In this document: piece by piece, positions 8,677 through 16,636 of the stretch
How the letters are laid out: every line of letters begins with the position of its first letter
How positions within the stretch are numbered: position 1 is the first letter of the stretch
Source: an uncultured Haliea sp.
GTDB lineage: Bacteria; Pseudomonadota; Gammaproteobacteria; Pseudomonadales; Halieaceae
Assembly (NCBI GenBank): GCA_947258585.1
Contig: CAMYIZ010000014.1
Span: forward strand, 1 to 34,581
Length of the DNA stretch: 34,581 nucleotides
Direction of reading: 5' to 3'
Notes under the pieces: model-generated
Told to the model about the DNA's origin: nothing
The model's database searches: none
Seen by the model: the letters and a program-made list of their open reading frames with translations, nothing else
Program-made: the position numbers and the translations under genes

Positions 8677-9240
8677 ATGGCTGACAGTGACAGCGGTAAC
8701 GGCCTGGTGTACAGCGACAACATTGCGGTGGCCTGGAAACCGGTGGACTATGCGCCGGATGCGACGCACCTCGCCATGGTCAATGCCTCCAACGAGAGCT
8801 TCCTGCGCGCGGTGTCCGCCATCGGCGATGGCGTGCCCGGCAAGGACGGGGGGGAAACGCCCGCCGCCATGAGCCAGGAGTTTGCCCGTCTCGACCTCAA
8901 GCTGAACCTTGTCCTGGACCTGGTCAGCTCCCTGATCTACCACGAGCTGGATATTCCCCCGGTGAGTGCGGTCAAGGTCTCGGCCACGGGGGTAAGTTGG
9001 CAGGGCGATGTCCCTGCGCCCGGCGCGCGGGTGTTCCTGCAGCTGTACATCCAGCGGGGCCTGCCGAAGCCCCTGTGCTGCTACGGAGAGGTCATCAGCA
9101 CTGCCGAGGAGTACCAGGCGGGAGAGGCCAGGGTCCGCTTCGTGGGCCTGGAGGGCGCCGCCGGTGTGTGGCTGGAGAAACTCATTTTCCGCCACCACCG
9201 TCGAGAGGTGGCCTTCAGGCGCGCCAGCGCGGGGGAGTAA
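8677..9240 (+). CDS. Atypical PilZ-domain protein beside the flagellar regulators
   Basis: The product has 187 residues. It appears to have a short N-terminal strand (VYSDNIAVAWKPVD), a helical central part (EFARLDLKLNLVLDLVSSLI) and a C-terminal beta barrel (AVKVSATGVSWQG, VFLQLYIQRGLPKPLCCYGE, ARVRFVGL). This is the layout of the tetrameric atypical PilZ (tPilZ) group. The canonical c-di-GMP motifs are missing or weak: there is no RxxxR near the N-terminus, and (D/N)xSxxG is replaced by KVSATG. It may therefore not bind c-di-GMP and could act by protein contact. It lies between fliT and fleQ. A small hairpin (ATGCCG-CAC-CGGCAT, 8622-8636) lies in the 59-nt gap before it. A similar fold with an intact RxxxR is encoded at 31793-32362. 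The link to FleQ or to motility is inference. Confidence 0.7.
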   Translation: MADSDSGNGLVYSDNIAVAWKPVDYAPDATHLAMVNASNESFLRAVSAIGDGVPGKDGGETPAAMSQEFARLDLKLNLVLDLVSSLIYHELDIPPVSAVKVSATGVSWQGDVPAPGARVFLQLYIQRGLPKPLCCYGEVISTAEEYQAGEARVRFVGLEGAAGVWLEKLIFRHHRREVAFRRASAGE

Positions 9241-9241
9241 A

Positions 9242-9319
9242 TCAACTTTTTCGCAGTAAAGAGGTGTCAAGAAGTTGACAGGGCCGGGGTGCGTGCGCAA
9301 ACTCGGCCCCTGTTCAACT
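9242..9319 (+). other. Overlapping alternative inverted repeats before fleQ
   Basis: Three segments share a short sequence. TCAACTT (9242-9248) is a perfect inverted repeat of AAGTTGA (9272-9278). The middle segment, extended to 9273-9286, can instead pair with 9304-9319 (CGGCCCCTGTTCAACT) with two one-base bulges. The two pairings exclude each other. The middle segment also contains TTGACA (9275-9280), a possible -35 box, but no good -10 follows. No T-tract follows the second hairpin. The role (operator, attenuator or none) is unknown. Confidence 0.4.
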
Positions 9320-9349
9320 CGTCACCCGCTGTAGAAAGGACTCCACTGC

Positions 9350-10384
9350 GTGCCCCCTTCTTCTTCTGGCAGTAACCCCCTCGTTGGACACAGTCGTGCC
9401 ATGGATGGCATACGCACCCTGGTATCCCAGGTGGCTGGCAGTGAAGCGACTGTACTGATCCTGGGCGAATCCGGCACCGGCAAGGAAGTGGTGGCGCGAG
9501 GTGTCCACGATGCATCCAGCCGCCGCGACGGCCCCTTCGTCCCTGTGAACTGTGGCGCCATCCCCGCCGATCTACTGGAATCCGAGCTGTTTGGGCACGA
9601 AAAAGGTGCTTTCACCGGTGCCATCAGTTCCCGCCGCGGGCGCTTTGAGCTGGCTGCGGGCGGCACGCTGTTCCTGGATGAAATCGGGGATATGCCCCTG
9701 ACCATGCAGGTGAAGTTGCTGCGGGTGCTGCAGGAGCGGTGCTTCGAGCGCGTTGGCAGCGGTGTTTCCCAGCCCGCGGACGTACGGGTGGTGGCCGCCA
9801 CCCACCAGGACCTGGAGGAGCGGATCGAGGACGGTCGCTTTCGCGCCGACCTCTATTACCGTCTCAATGTGTTCCCGATCGAGGTCGCGCCGCTGCGGGA
9901 GCGCCAGGATGATATCGCCCTGCTGGTACGCCATTTCGCCGCGCGGCTGGCGACGGAGTCCCAGCCACCGATCAGCCTCGGCGATGACGCCCTGGAAGCG
10001 CTGCTGCAGTACGCCTGGCCCGGCAACGTTCGTGAGCTGGGTAACCTGGTGGAAAGGCTGTCCATCCTGTTCCCCGGTGCCTGCGTAGGGCTCGCGGACC
10101 TGCCGGAGAAATTCCGCCGCGACTTTGTCCCGTCGGCCGACGGTCTCGCGCCCCAACTGGCCTCTGCAGCCCCCGCACACGTCACTCTGGGAGCCGATGG
10201 GCTGGATCTGAAGGCCTACCTCAGCAACACCGAGCGCAGCCTGTTGCAGCAGGCGCTGGACGAGAGCAATTGGGTGGTCGCCAAGGCCGCCAAGCTGCTG
10301 CATCTGCAGCGCACCACCCTGGTGGAGAAAATGCGGAAGTTCGATCTGCAGCGCGAAGATGCCCGTCGGGTCTCTGACGCTTGA
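9350..10384 (+). CDS. fleQ: FleQ-type σ54-dependent master regulator, without N-terminal domain
   Basis: The product has 344 residues. An AAA+ domain starts almost at once: Walker A GESGTGKE at 39-46, the σ54-contact loop GAFTGA at 86-91, and Walker B GGTLFLDE at 104-111. It ends in a helix-turn-helix ([24 protein letters not shown]) that closely resembles FleQ/FlrA. Pseudomonas FleQ has about 490 residues with an atypical receiver domain first; here that domain is absent. The start is firm: an in-frame stop at 9332-9334 blocks extension, and AAAGGA at 9335-9340 precedes the GTG. By my recollection of the FleQ structure, the c-di-GMP contact motif LFRS before LVG reads GSNP here (residues 7-10), and the RN pair after Walker A is R50-G51. 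It probably starts the flagellar cascade by activating the σ54 promoters in this window. The order fleQ-fleS-fleR is conserved. Confidence 0.88.
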   Translation: MPPSSSGSNPLVGHSRAMDGIRTLVSQVAGSEATVLILGESGTGKEVVARGVHDASSRRDGPFVPVNCGAIPADLLESELFGHEKGAFTGAISSRRGRFELAAGGTLFLDEIGDMPLTMQVKLLRVLQERCFERVGSGVSQPADVRVVAATHQDLEERIEDGRFRADLYYRLNVFPIEVAPLRERQDDIALLVRHFAARLATESQPPISLGDDALEALLQYAWPGNVRELGNLVERLSILFPGACVGLADLPEKFRRDFVPSADGLAPQLASAAPAHVTLGADGLDLKAYLSNTERSLLQQALDESNWVVAKAAKLLHLQRTTLVEKMRKFDLQREDARRVSDA

Positions 10385-10442
10385 GCCTTGCCGTTTCCTC
10401 GTCGTCCGCGTAACTCACTGAAAAATATAAAGTAAATAAAGA

Positions 10443-10458
10443 AGGCACGAATTTTGCT
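10443..10458 (+). promoter_or_regulatory. σ54 promoter of fleSR (and probably fliEFGHIJ)
   Basis: AGGCACG-AATT-TTGCT. Every position fits the consensus TGGCACG-N4-TTGCW except the first. Exact 12-nt GG to GC spacing (10444 to 10456). An A/T-rich stretch (10420-10441) lies just upstream. Transcription should start near 10469. In Pseudomonas fleSR is a FleQ-dependent σ54 target, so the location is as expected. Confidence 0.85.
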
Positions 10459-10502
10459 CCAGTGCGTGAGAGTACACAGTGCGCACACCTTGGGGCTCCG
10501 TC

Positions 10503-11633
10503 ATGCAACAGGCAAAAAATCTCGATAGCGATCAGCTACAGGAAGCCTTCCAGAGCCTGGCGCGAGTCTCCCAGGAGCTCGACTCCTCCTACCGGGACCT
10601 GCAGGCCCGGATGACTACCCTGAGCGCGGAGCTGGCCGCGGCCCGCTCCGCCCGGTTACAGGAACTCGCAGACAAGGAGCGCCTGCTGGAGCGGCTGGCG
10701 TCCCTGATGGCAATGCTGCCCGGGGGCGTGCTGCTTGTCGACGCTGACGGCGGCGTGCGCGACGCCAACCCGGAAGCCATGGCGCTGTTTGGGGAACCCC
10801 TGCTGGGCCAGCTCTGGTCCGAAGTTCGGGCGCGGGTGGACAACGGCGCGGGTCGACACCTGACCATTCACAGCCGGGAGCTCGAACAGCAGAGCGAGAC
10901 GCTGGTGCTGGTGATCGACACGACCGAAGTGGCCAGTCTGCAGGCCCAGTTGGGCCGGGAACAGCGCCTGGTGGCGCTGGGCGAGATGGCGGCGCGGTTG
11001 GCGCACCAGATCCGTACACCCCTGTCATCGACCACGCTGTACCTGGCGCAGCTGCGCCGGAACGACCTGGCCCAGGCTCAGCGGGAGCGCATCTGTGGCC
11101 GCCTGGCCGACCGCCTGGCACATATGGAGGGGCTGATCGAGAGTATGCTCGGCTTCGTCCGGGATGCCCCGCCGCTGCGGGAAACACTGTATTTGCAGGA
11201 TGTGCTCCAGGAGTTCGAGGCCACGGTGCAGCCGGGTCTGCAGCTGGCCGGCGGAACCATGGCGGTTACGCCAGTGGATCGCAGCCTGGTGCTGAATGGT
11301 GATCGCAGTGCTCTCGTGGGCGCGCTCGCCAACCTCGCCGTCAATGCGGCGGAGGCGGGTGGCGACGGGGTGCACATCGATGTCTGGGCGGGGGCGCTCA
11401 GCCACGGGCGTCTCCTGCTGCGGGTCCGGGACAACGGACCGGGTATCGCCGCGGAGCTGCGCGAGCGGGTTTTCGATCCATTTTTCACCACCCGGGCCAC
11501 TGGCACGGGCCTGGGTCTGGCGGTGGTGGCCCGCACGGTCAATAGCCACGGCGGCGACATCCGCGTGGGCAACAGCCCGGAGGGTGGCGCGGAATTCCTG
11601 ATAGAGCTACCAATGATGACAGGGAGTGCATAG
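10503..11633 (+). CDS. fleS: FleS, sensor histidine kinase
   Basis: The product has 376 residues from this start. There are no transmembrane segments, so it is cytosolic. An N-terminal coiled coil (about 10-65) leads to a PAS domain (LASLMAMLPGGVLLVDADGG, about 66-150). The dimerisation/phosphoacceptor helix follows with AARLAHQIRTP, His at residue 168. The ATPase domain has an N box (LANLAVNAAEAG), a G1 box (RVRDNGPGI), FDPFFTT and a G2 box (GTGLGLA). FleS phosphorylates FleR. A GTG at 10479 is also in frame, but it lies only about 10 nt after the predicted σ54 transcription start and has no ribosome site. The ATG at 10503 has GGGG 7 nt upstream and is preferred. fleR begins 2 nt after the stop. 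Confidence 0.93.
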   Translation: MQQAKNLDSDQLQEAFQSLARVSQELDSSYRDLQARMTTLSAELAAARSARLQELADKERLLERLASLMAMLPGGVLLVDADGGVRDANPEAMALFGEPLLGQLWSEVRARVDNGAGRHLTIHSRELEQQSETLVLVIDTTEVASLQAQLGREQRLVALGEMAARLAHQIRTPLSSTTLYLAQLRRNDLAQAQRERICGRLADRLAHMEGLIESMLGFVRDAPPLRETLYLQDVLQEFEATVQPGLQLAGGTMAVTPVDRSLVLNGDRSALVGALANLAVNAAEAGGDGVHIDVWAGALSHGRLLLRVRDNGPGIAAELRERVFDPFFTTRATGTGLGLAVVARTVNSHGGDIRVGNSPEGGAEFLIELPMMTGSA

Positions 11634-11635
11634 GC

Positions 11636-12982
11636 ATGGGTGCAGCGTTGAAGGTGCTGGTAGTCGAGGACGACAGTACCCTGCGGGAGGCCCTGTGCGA
11701 CACCATAGAATTCGGTGGCTATTGCGTGAGCGGCGCCTGCAACGGTATTGAAGCGCTGGCATGCCTGGAGCGCGACCCCGTGGACCTGGTGATCAGCGAT
11801 GTGCAAATGCCCGGCATGGACGGCGAGAGCCTGCTGCGCAAGGTCCGCAGCATCCGGCCCGACCTGCCGTTCGTGATGATGACGGCCCACGGCTCCGTGC
11901 AAAGCGCGGTTGCGGCGATGCGTGAGGGGGCCACTGACTATCTACTGAAACCCTTCGCGGCGGAAGTGCTGCTGGAAATGCTGGCGCGGTTCGAGCCCGC
12001 GCCGGCCGCGCCCGCGGAGATGATTGCCGAGGACCCGGCGATGCAGCGCGTCTATCGACTGGCGCAGCGGATTGCGCACAGCGATGCGACGGTGCTGGTG
12101 ACCGGCGAGTCGGGTACCGGCAAGGAAGTTGTGGCGCGCTTTCTGCACAGCTGCTCCAACCGTTCGCAGCAGCCGATGCTGGCGATCAACTGCGCCGCGA
12201 TTCCCGAGAGTATGCTGGAGTCGATGTTGTTCGGATACGAGAAGGGCGCTTATACAGGGGCGCACCAGTCGCGGCCCGGCAAGTTCGAGCAGGCCAACGG
12301 CGGTACCTTGCTGCTGGATGAAGTCTCGGAAATGGACCTCGCGCTGCAGGCCAAGCTGCTGCGGGTGTTGCAGGAAAGGGAGGTGGAACGGCTGGGGGGT
12401 AACCGGCTGATCCCGCTCGATGTGCGGGTTATCGCCACCAGCAACCGTCGGCTGGCAGACGAAGTGACCGCCGGCCGCTTCCGCGAGGACCTGTACTACC
12501 GCCTGAACGTGGTGCCGATCCATGTCCCGGCCCTGCGTGACCGCCCCGCGGATATTCCCCCTCTGGCACAGCGCTTTCTGCGCCGCTATGCGCCGCCTGC
12601 GTCGGGTCTGGTGTTCAGCGATGCCGCGCTGGAGCGCCTGGCGGGTCACGGCTGGCGCGGCAATGTGCGCGAGCTGGAGAACTGTGTCCAGCGGGCGGCG
12701 CTGCTGGCCGCGGGGCCGGAGATAAGCGCGGCGGACATTGATTTTGCGGGCACCCTGGAACCCGAGGGGCGCGCCCCGCGCCCGGCTGCGCCCGCGGAGC
12801 CGGAACCGCAGCTGGACGGGGACCTCAAGGCGCGAGAGCGGGAACTGATCGTGGCGGCCCTGGCGGCGGTCAACGGCAGTCGCAAGGAGGCGGCGGAAAG
12901 GCTGGGCATCAGCCCGCGGACCCTGCGCTACAAACTGGCGCGGTTCCGTGAGCTGGGACTGTCCGTCCCCCAGGTACAATAG
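11636..12982 (+). CDS. fleR: FleR, σ54-dependent response regulator
   Basis: The product has 448 residues in three domains. The receiver domain (1-120) has acidic pocket E11-D12-D13, phosphoacceptor D55 (VISDVQMPGMDG), MMTAHG and a conserved Lys in LLKPF. The AAA+ domain has Walker A GESGTGKE, σ54 loop GAYTGA (the Tyr form common in this family) and Walker B GGTLLLDE. The Fis-type helix-turn-helix is at the end (SRKEAAERLGISPRTLRYKLARF). FleR, phosphorylated by FleS, activates mid-class σ54 promoters for hook, basal-body and export genes, plausibly those before fliD, fliK and fliL here. fliE follows 13 nt after the stop with no visible promoter between, so fleSR and fliEFGHIJ probably form one transcript. 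Confidence 0.95.
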   Translation: MGAALKVLVVEDDSTLREALCDTIEFGGYCVSGACNGIEALACLERDPVDLVISDVQMPGMDGESLLRKVRSIRPDLPFVMMTAHGSVQSAVAAMREGATDYLLKPFAAEVLLEMLARFEPAPAAPAEMIAEDPAMQRVYRLAQRIAHSDATVLVTGESGTGKEVVARFLHSCSNRSQQPMLAINCAAIPESMLESMLFGYEKGAYTGAHQSRPGKFEQANGGTLLLDEVSEMDLALQAKLLRVLQEREVERLGGNRLIPLDVRVIATSNRRLADEVTAGRFREDLYYRLNVVPIHVPALRDRPADIPPLAQRFLRRYAPPASGLVFSDAALERLAGHGWRGNVRELENCVQRAALLAAGPEISAADIDFAGTLEPEGRAPRPAAPAEPEPQLDGDLKARERELIVAALAAVNGSRKEAAERLGISPRTLRYKLARFRELGLSVPQVQ

Positions 12983-12995
12983 AGGAGGATATGAA

Positions 12996-13307
12996 GTGAG
13001 CGAACTGGCAATCAACCAGGTTCTGGCGCAGATGCGGGCGATGGGCGCGCAGGCGGGCGGGGACGGTCCGGCAACACAGGACGGGGTCGAATTCTCCACC
13101 TTCATGCGCCAGTCCATTGACGATGTGAACCAGGCCATGCAGGCTTCGCGTGCCATGGCGACGGCTTTCGAGGAGGGGCGACCCGATGTCTCGCTGGCGG
13201 AACTCATGGTGACGGCCCAGAAGGCCAGTCTCGAGTTTCAGGCTCTGACGGAGGTGCGCAACAAGTTGCTGACCGCCTATCGGGAAGTCATGAGCATGCA
13301 GGTGTGA
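12996..13307 (+). CDS. fliE: FliE, MS ring-rod junction protein
   Basis: The product has 103 residues from the GTG at 12996, which has a strong GAGGAGG ribosome site (12982-12988). A longer frame begins at 12948 inside fleR but lacks such a site and would add residues unlike FliE. The sequence has FSTFMRQSIDDVNQAMQAS and ends SLAELMVTAQKASLEFQALTEVRNKLLTAYREVMSMQV over two conserved helices, the hallmark of FliE. FliE joins the MS ring to the proximal rod and is among the first proteins exported. Its place before fliF is standard. Confidence 0.94.
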   Translation: MSELAINQVLAQMRAMGAQAGGDGPATQDGVEFSTFMRQSIDDVNQAMQASRAMATAFEEGRPDVSLAELMVTAQKASLEFQALTEVRNKLLTAYREVMSMQV

Positions 13308-13349
13308 ACATCGGTGTTTGATATCGCTTGCACGGGAGCAAACTGATCC

Positions 13350-15017
13350 ATGGCAGAAAACAGCAATACCCTGGTCGCGCGCTTCAACAGTTACAGCCGC
13401 CAGCCGGCTTCCCGCCAGCTGGCATTGCTGTTTGGCCTGGCGGCGAGCATTGCCCTGGGCTTCGGCCTCGTGCAGTGGGCGGTGGTGCCGGACTACAAGC
13501 CGCTGTACGGCAACATGGCCGCCGAGGATACCAACACCGTGATCAGCGCGCTGGAGGCCAACGGCATTGCCTATCGCCTGGACAATCGCAGCGGCATGGT
13601 GGCGGTGGCCTCCGACCAGGTGCACCGCGCGCGGCTGCTGCTCGCCAGCGAGGGGTTCCCGCGGGCCGGCGGTACTGGATTCGAGAGCCTGTACCGCGAG
13701 CAGGAAATCGGGGTCAGCAGCTTCATGGAGCAGGCGCGCTACCACCGCGCCCTGGAGGAGGAACTGACCCGCACCATTTCCGCACTCGACGGCGTGCGCG
13801 GGGCCAGGGTGCATCTGGCCATGGCGAAACAGAGCGCCTTCCTGCGTCAGCGGCAGGAGCCGGCGGCATCCGTGGTGCTCCACCTCTACGCCGGGCAAAT
13901 TCTCTCGGAGCGGCAGCTGGCGGGCATCGTGCATCTGGTGTCGGCGAGTGTGCCCAACCTGCAGGCGGAAGCGGTATCGGTCGTCGACCAGCAGGGCCGC
14001 CTGTTGTCATCCCGCGGACTGGATGAGGACTTCGGCTACAGCAAGGAGCAGTTTCGCCTCGCCCAGCAACTGGAGCAGCGCTACAGCGACCGCATTGTCG
14101 GTATACTTGAGCCCGTGTTGGGTCACGGCAGGGTACGGGCCGAAGTGACGGCTGATATCGACTTCACCCGGATAGAGCGCACCAGCGAAGTCTATGCCCC
14201 CGAGGTGGTGCTGCGCAGCGAGCAGACATCCGAGGAAATGACGGCGCGCCAGGCCGCGGGCGGCGTCCCCGGCACCCTGGCCAATCAGCCGCCTCCGGAT
14301 GCCGAAGTGGTTGCCGATCTGGCACAGGCTGAAGGGCTGGCTGCCAATGCGCCGCCGGCCCGCACCAGCCGCCGGGAGACGCGCAACTATGAAATCGACA
14401 AGACCATCAGCCACATTCGGGAGACGCCCGGGACCCTGCGCAAGCTGTCGGTTGCCCTGGTGCTCGATCATGTCGATACGGTGGCAGAGGATGGCTCGGT
14501 GACGAGAGGGCCGCTGGCGCCCGAGCGTATCGATGAGATTACCCGTCTGGCCCGCGAGGCGGTGGGCTTCAGTGAGGAGCGCGGGGATAGTCTGAGCGTG
14601 ATCAATGCCAGCTTTGTGGCGGCGCCGGCGCTGGAAACTCCCGAGGCACCGTCGCTGCTGGAGCAGGACTGGCCGTGGCGGGTTGCCCGCGGGGTCGGTG
14701 CCGCGCTGGCGCTGGGGGCCCTGCTGTTCTTCGTGCTGCGGCCGCTGCTGCAGTTCTCTTTGGCTTCGGTGCCCGCGGCAGTCGCTCCCCCGGGGCAGCG
14801 GGCGCTGGGTGCGGAGGGTTATGCGGACGCAGGTTATGCCGGCGGTGGCGGCGACGCCTACGCGGTGGGGGACGATCAGCTCACCCTGGGTGGGCAGCAG
14901 CGCGGTCTCCCTGGTGGCGGCTACCAGCAGCAGCTGCAAATGGCGCGCAATGTGGCCGAGGGCGAGCCGCAGCGCGCAGCTCACGTGATGAAACAATGGG
15001 TGGCTGACGATGGCTGA
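13350..15017 (+). CDS. fliF: FliF, MS-ring protein
   Basis: The product has 555 residues. A first transmembrane segment (about 26-46, QLALLFGLAASIALGFGLVQ) is followed by ring-building motifs (DYKPLYGNM, VASDQVHRARLLLASEGFPR, GFESLYREQEIGVSSFMEQ, RTISALDGVRGARVHLAM). The second transmembrane segment is near 440-465 (VGAALALGALLFFVLRPLL). The end (VAEGEPQRAAHVMKQWVADD) is the FliG-binding tail. FliF forms the MS ring in the inner membrane on which the motor is built. The stop overlaps the fliG start by 8 nt. The stretch between the second membrane segment and the tail is Gly/Tyr/Ala-rich and probably flexible. Confidence 0.97.
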   Translation: MAENSNTLVARFNSYSRQPASRQLALLFGLAASIALGFGLVQWAVVPDYKPLYGNMAAEDTNTVISALEANGIAYRLDNRSGMVAVASDQVHRARLLLASEGFPRAGGTGFESLYREQEIGVSSFMEQARYHRALEEELTRTISALDGVRGARVHLAMAKQSAFLRQRQEPAASVVLHLYAGQILSERQLAGIVHLVSASVPNLQAEAVSVVDQQGRLLSSRGLDEDFGYSKEQFRLAQQLEQRYSDRIVGILEPVLGHGRVRAEVTADIDFTRIERTSEVYAPEVVLRSEQTSEEMTARQAAGGVPGTLANQPPPDAEVVADLAQAEGLAANAPPARTSRRETRNYEIDKTISHIRETPGTLRKLSVALVLDHVDTVAEDGSVTRGPLAPERIDEITRLAREAVGFSEERGDSLSVINASFVAAPALETPEAPSLLEQDWPWRVARGVGAALALGALLFFVLRPLLQFSLASVPAAVAPPGQRALGAEGYADAGYAGGGGDAYAVGDDQLTLGGQQRGLPGGGYQQQLQMARNVAEGEPQRAAHVMKQWVADDG

Positions 15018-16023
15018 GCCTTCAGAGTCCGGTTTGTCCGGTGCCCAGCGAGCCGCCGTGTTCCTGCTCGGGGTGGGCGAGCAGTCCGCCACCGCGATCA
15101 TGCGCCACATGGAACCGCGGGAGGTGCAGCGGATAGGCGAGGCAATGGCGTCGATCGCCACCGTGTCCAACGAGCAGGTGGAGGCGGTGCTGCGCGAATT
15201 CCATCAGCGCTCCAGCGCCCTGAACCCGCTGGGCCTGGCGGCGCCTGAGTTTACCCGGCGCGTGCTCACCCAGGCACTGGGTGAAAGCAAGGCGCGGTCG
15301 ATGCTCGCCAAGGTCATGCCCGGCAAGCAGCAGACCTCGGGTATCGAAGCGCTGAAGTGGATGGACCCGTCCGCGGTGGCTGAACTGCTGGAAGACGAAC
15401 ACCCGCAAATCGTTGCCATCGTGCTCGCTTCGCTGGAGGAGGATCACGCGGCCCAGGTATTGATCAACATCCCCGAGCCGATACGCGGTGAGGCTCTGCT
15501 GCGGGTGGCGCGCTTGCAGGTCATCGACCCGGCGGCCATGGAGGAGCTGGACAAGGTTCTGGAAAAACAGCTGGGCAAGGTTCGCCGGACCCCCCCCCGG
15601 TCGGTCAATGGCATGAGCAGCGCGGCGGCCATCCTCAACAACGTCAAGGCCGATGTCGAGGCGGAGCTGCTCGGCGCGCTCAAGGATGCGGACGCGGAGC
15701 TTGGGGAAAAGGTCGGCGAGCTGATGTTCGTGTTCGACAATCTGCTGGAGCTCGACGATCGCGGCATGCAGCGCCTGATTCGGGAAATCGCGGTGGACAG
15801 CCTGGTCATTGCGCTCAAGGGCGTCGATGAACAGCTGCAGAACAAGTTTTTCAGCAACATGTCGACCCGCGCCGCGGACATGCTGAAGGAGGATCTGGAA
15901 GCCAAGGGGCCGGTCAAGCTGTCCGAGGTGGAAATCGCACAGAAGGAAATCCTGGCGATTGCGGGTCGCCTCGCGGACGAGGGTGAATTGGCCCTGGGCA
16001 AGGGTGGCGATGACTTCGTCTGA
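15010..16023 (+). CDS. fliG: FliG, motor switch protein
   Basis: The product has 337 residues, the normal length. It begins MAEPSESGLSGAQRAAVFLL with the N-terminal MS-ring-binding domain. The EHPQ motif that contacts FliM is at 130-133. The C-terminal torque domain has LMFVFDNLLELDDRGMQRLI and VDSLVIALKG, with charged residues for stator contact. FliG couples MotA-type stators to rotation and switching. A run of nine C residues at 15590-15598 encodes TPPR in the linker between the middle and C-terminal domains, so a one-base slip there would truncate the protein before the torque domain. The start overlaps fliF and the end overlaps fliH. Confidence 0.97.
   Translation: MAEPSESGLSGAQRAAVFLLGVGEQSATAIMRHMEPREVQRIGEAMASIATVSNEQVEAVLREFHQRSSALNPLGLAAPEFTRRVLTQALGESKARSMLAKVMPGKQQTSGIEALKWMDPSAVAELLEDEHPQIVAIVLASLEEDHAAQVLINIPEPIRGEALLRVARLQVIDPAAMEELDKVLEKQLGKVRRTPPRSVNGMSSAAAILNNVKADVEAELLGALKDADAELGEKVGELMFVFDNLLELDDRGMQRLIREIAVDSLVIALKGVDEQLQNKFFSNMSTRAADMLKEDLEAKGPVKLSEVEIAQKEILAIAGRLADEGELALGKGGDDFV
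15590..15598 (+). repeat. C9 homopolymer inside fliG
   Basis: Nine consecutive C residues in codons acc-ccc-ccc-cgg. The tract lies between the FliM-binding and torque domains. Runs of this length can change by slippage during replication. No instability can be shown from one sequence, and an assembly error at the run is also possible. Confidence 0.9.
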
Positions 16024-16636
16024 CCCCGGAAAAGCCCGCAGCTGGCAGCTTCCTCCCCTGCAACAGGTGGAGCCCGAGCCGCCACCCGATCTGGCGGGCA
16101 TGGCCGAATCTGCCCGCGCCGAGGGTTACGCAGCGGGTCATGCAGAGGGCAGGGCGGCCGGGCTCGCCGCTGCCGAGGCCGCCGCGGCGGAACTCACTGC
16201 GCTGTGTCGGGCCATGGTGATGCCCTTCCGCGAGCAGGAAACCGTCCTGCTCGCGGACCTGGCCTCGCTGGTATCGCGGGTGGCGACGGCCGTGGTGCGC
16301 CGGGAACTGGAGACTTCCCCGGCGGTGATTGAGGCGGTGCTGGCCGAGGCTCTCGCGGTGATGGGTACTGTCGAAGGCGCGATCAGCATTCGCCTCCATC
16401 CACGGGACTACCAGCGCGCCCGCGAGTTTCTGGCCGGGCTGCAGTCCGGCCAGCAGGTGGAGTTGCTGGAGGATGCCAGTGTGTCCCGGGGCGGCTGCCT
16501 GCTGTCAGCGGCGGCCTCCTTTCTCGACGCGTCCGTTGAGCGGCGCCTCGAGGACAGTCTGCAGGCCCTGCGCGATGCCACCGATGGCAGTCCGGCGCCG
16601 GGCGACGCCGCGCTTCGCCCGGAGGGTGGCGCATGA
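16010..16636 (+). CDS. fliH: FliH, negative regulator and stalk of the export ATPase
   Basis: The product has 208 residues from the ATG at 16010, inside the end of fliG and 6 nt after an AAGGG ribosome site. The frame is open further upstream within fliG, but that segment does not resemble FliH. After a Pro-rich start come repeated small/charged residues (YAAGHAEGRAAGLAAAEAAA), the GxxxG-rich helix typical of FliH. The C-terminal part (LVSRVATAVVRRELETSPAV, AISIRLHPRDYQRAREFL, VSRGGCLL) matches the conserved FliH/YscL domain. FliH holds FliI at the export gate through FliN. It overlaps fliI by 4 nt. Confidence 0.92.
   Translation: MTSSDPGKARSWQLPPLQQVEPEPPPDLAGMAESARAEGYAAGHAEGRAAGLAAAEAAAAELTALCRAMVMPFREQETVLLADLASLVSRVATAVVRRELETSPAVIEAVLAEALAVMGTVEGAISIRLHPRDYQRAREFLAGLQSGQQVELLEDASVSRGGCLLSAAASFLDASVERRLEDSLQALRDATDGSPAPGDAALRPEGGA

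Noticed and set aside
10479-10481. GTG as the start of fleS
   Set aside because: It lies about 10 nt after the predicted σ54 transcription start, too close to hold a ribosome site; ATG at 10503 has one.
13308-13349. A TTGC-containing segment before fliF as a σ54 promoter
   Set aside because: No GG lies 12 nt before the GC, so the -24/-12 spacing fails.
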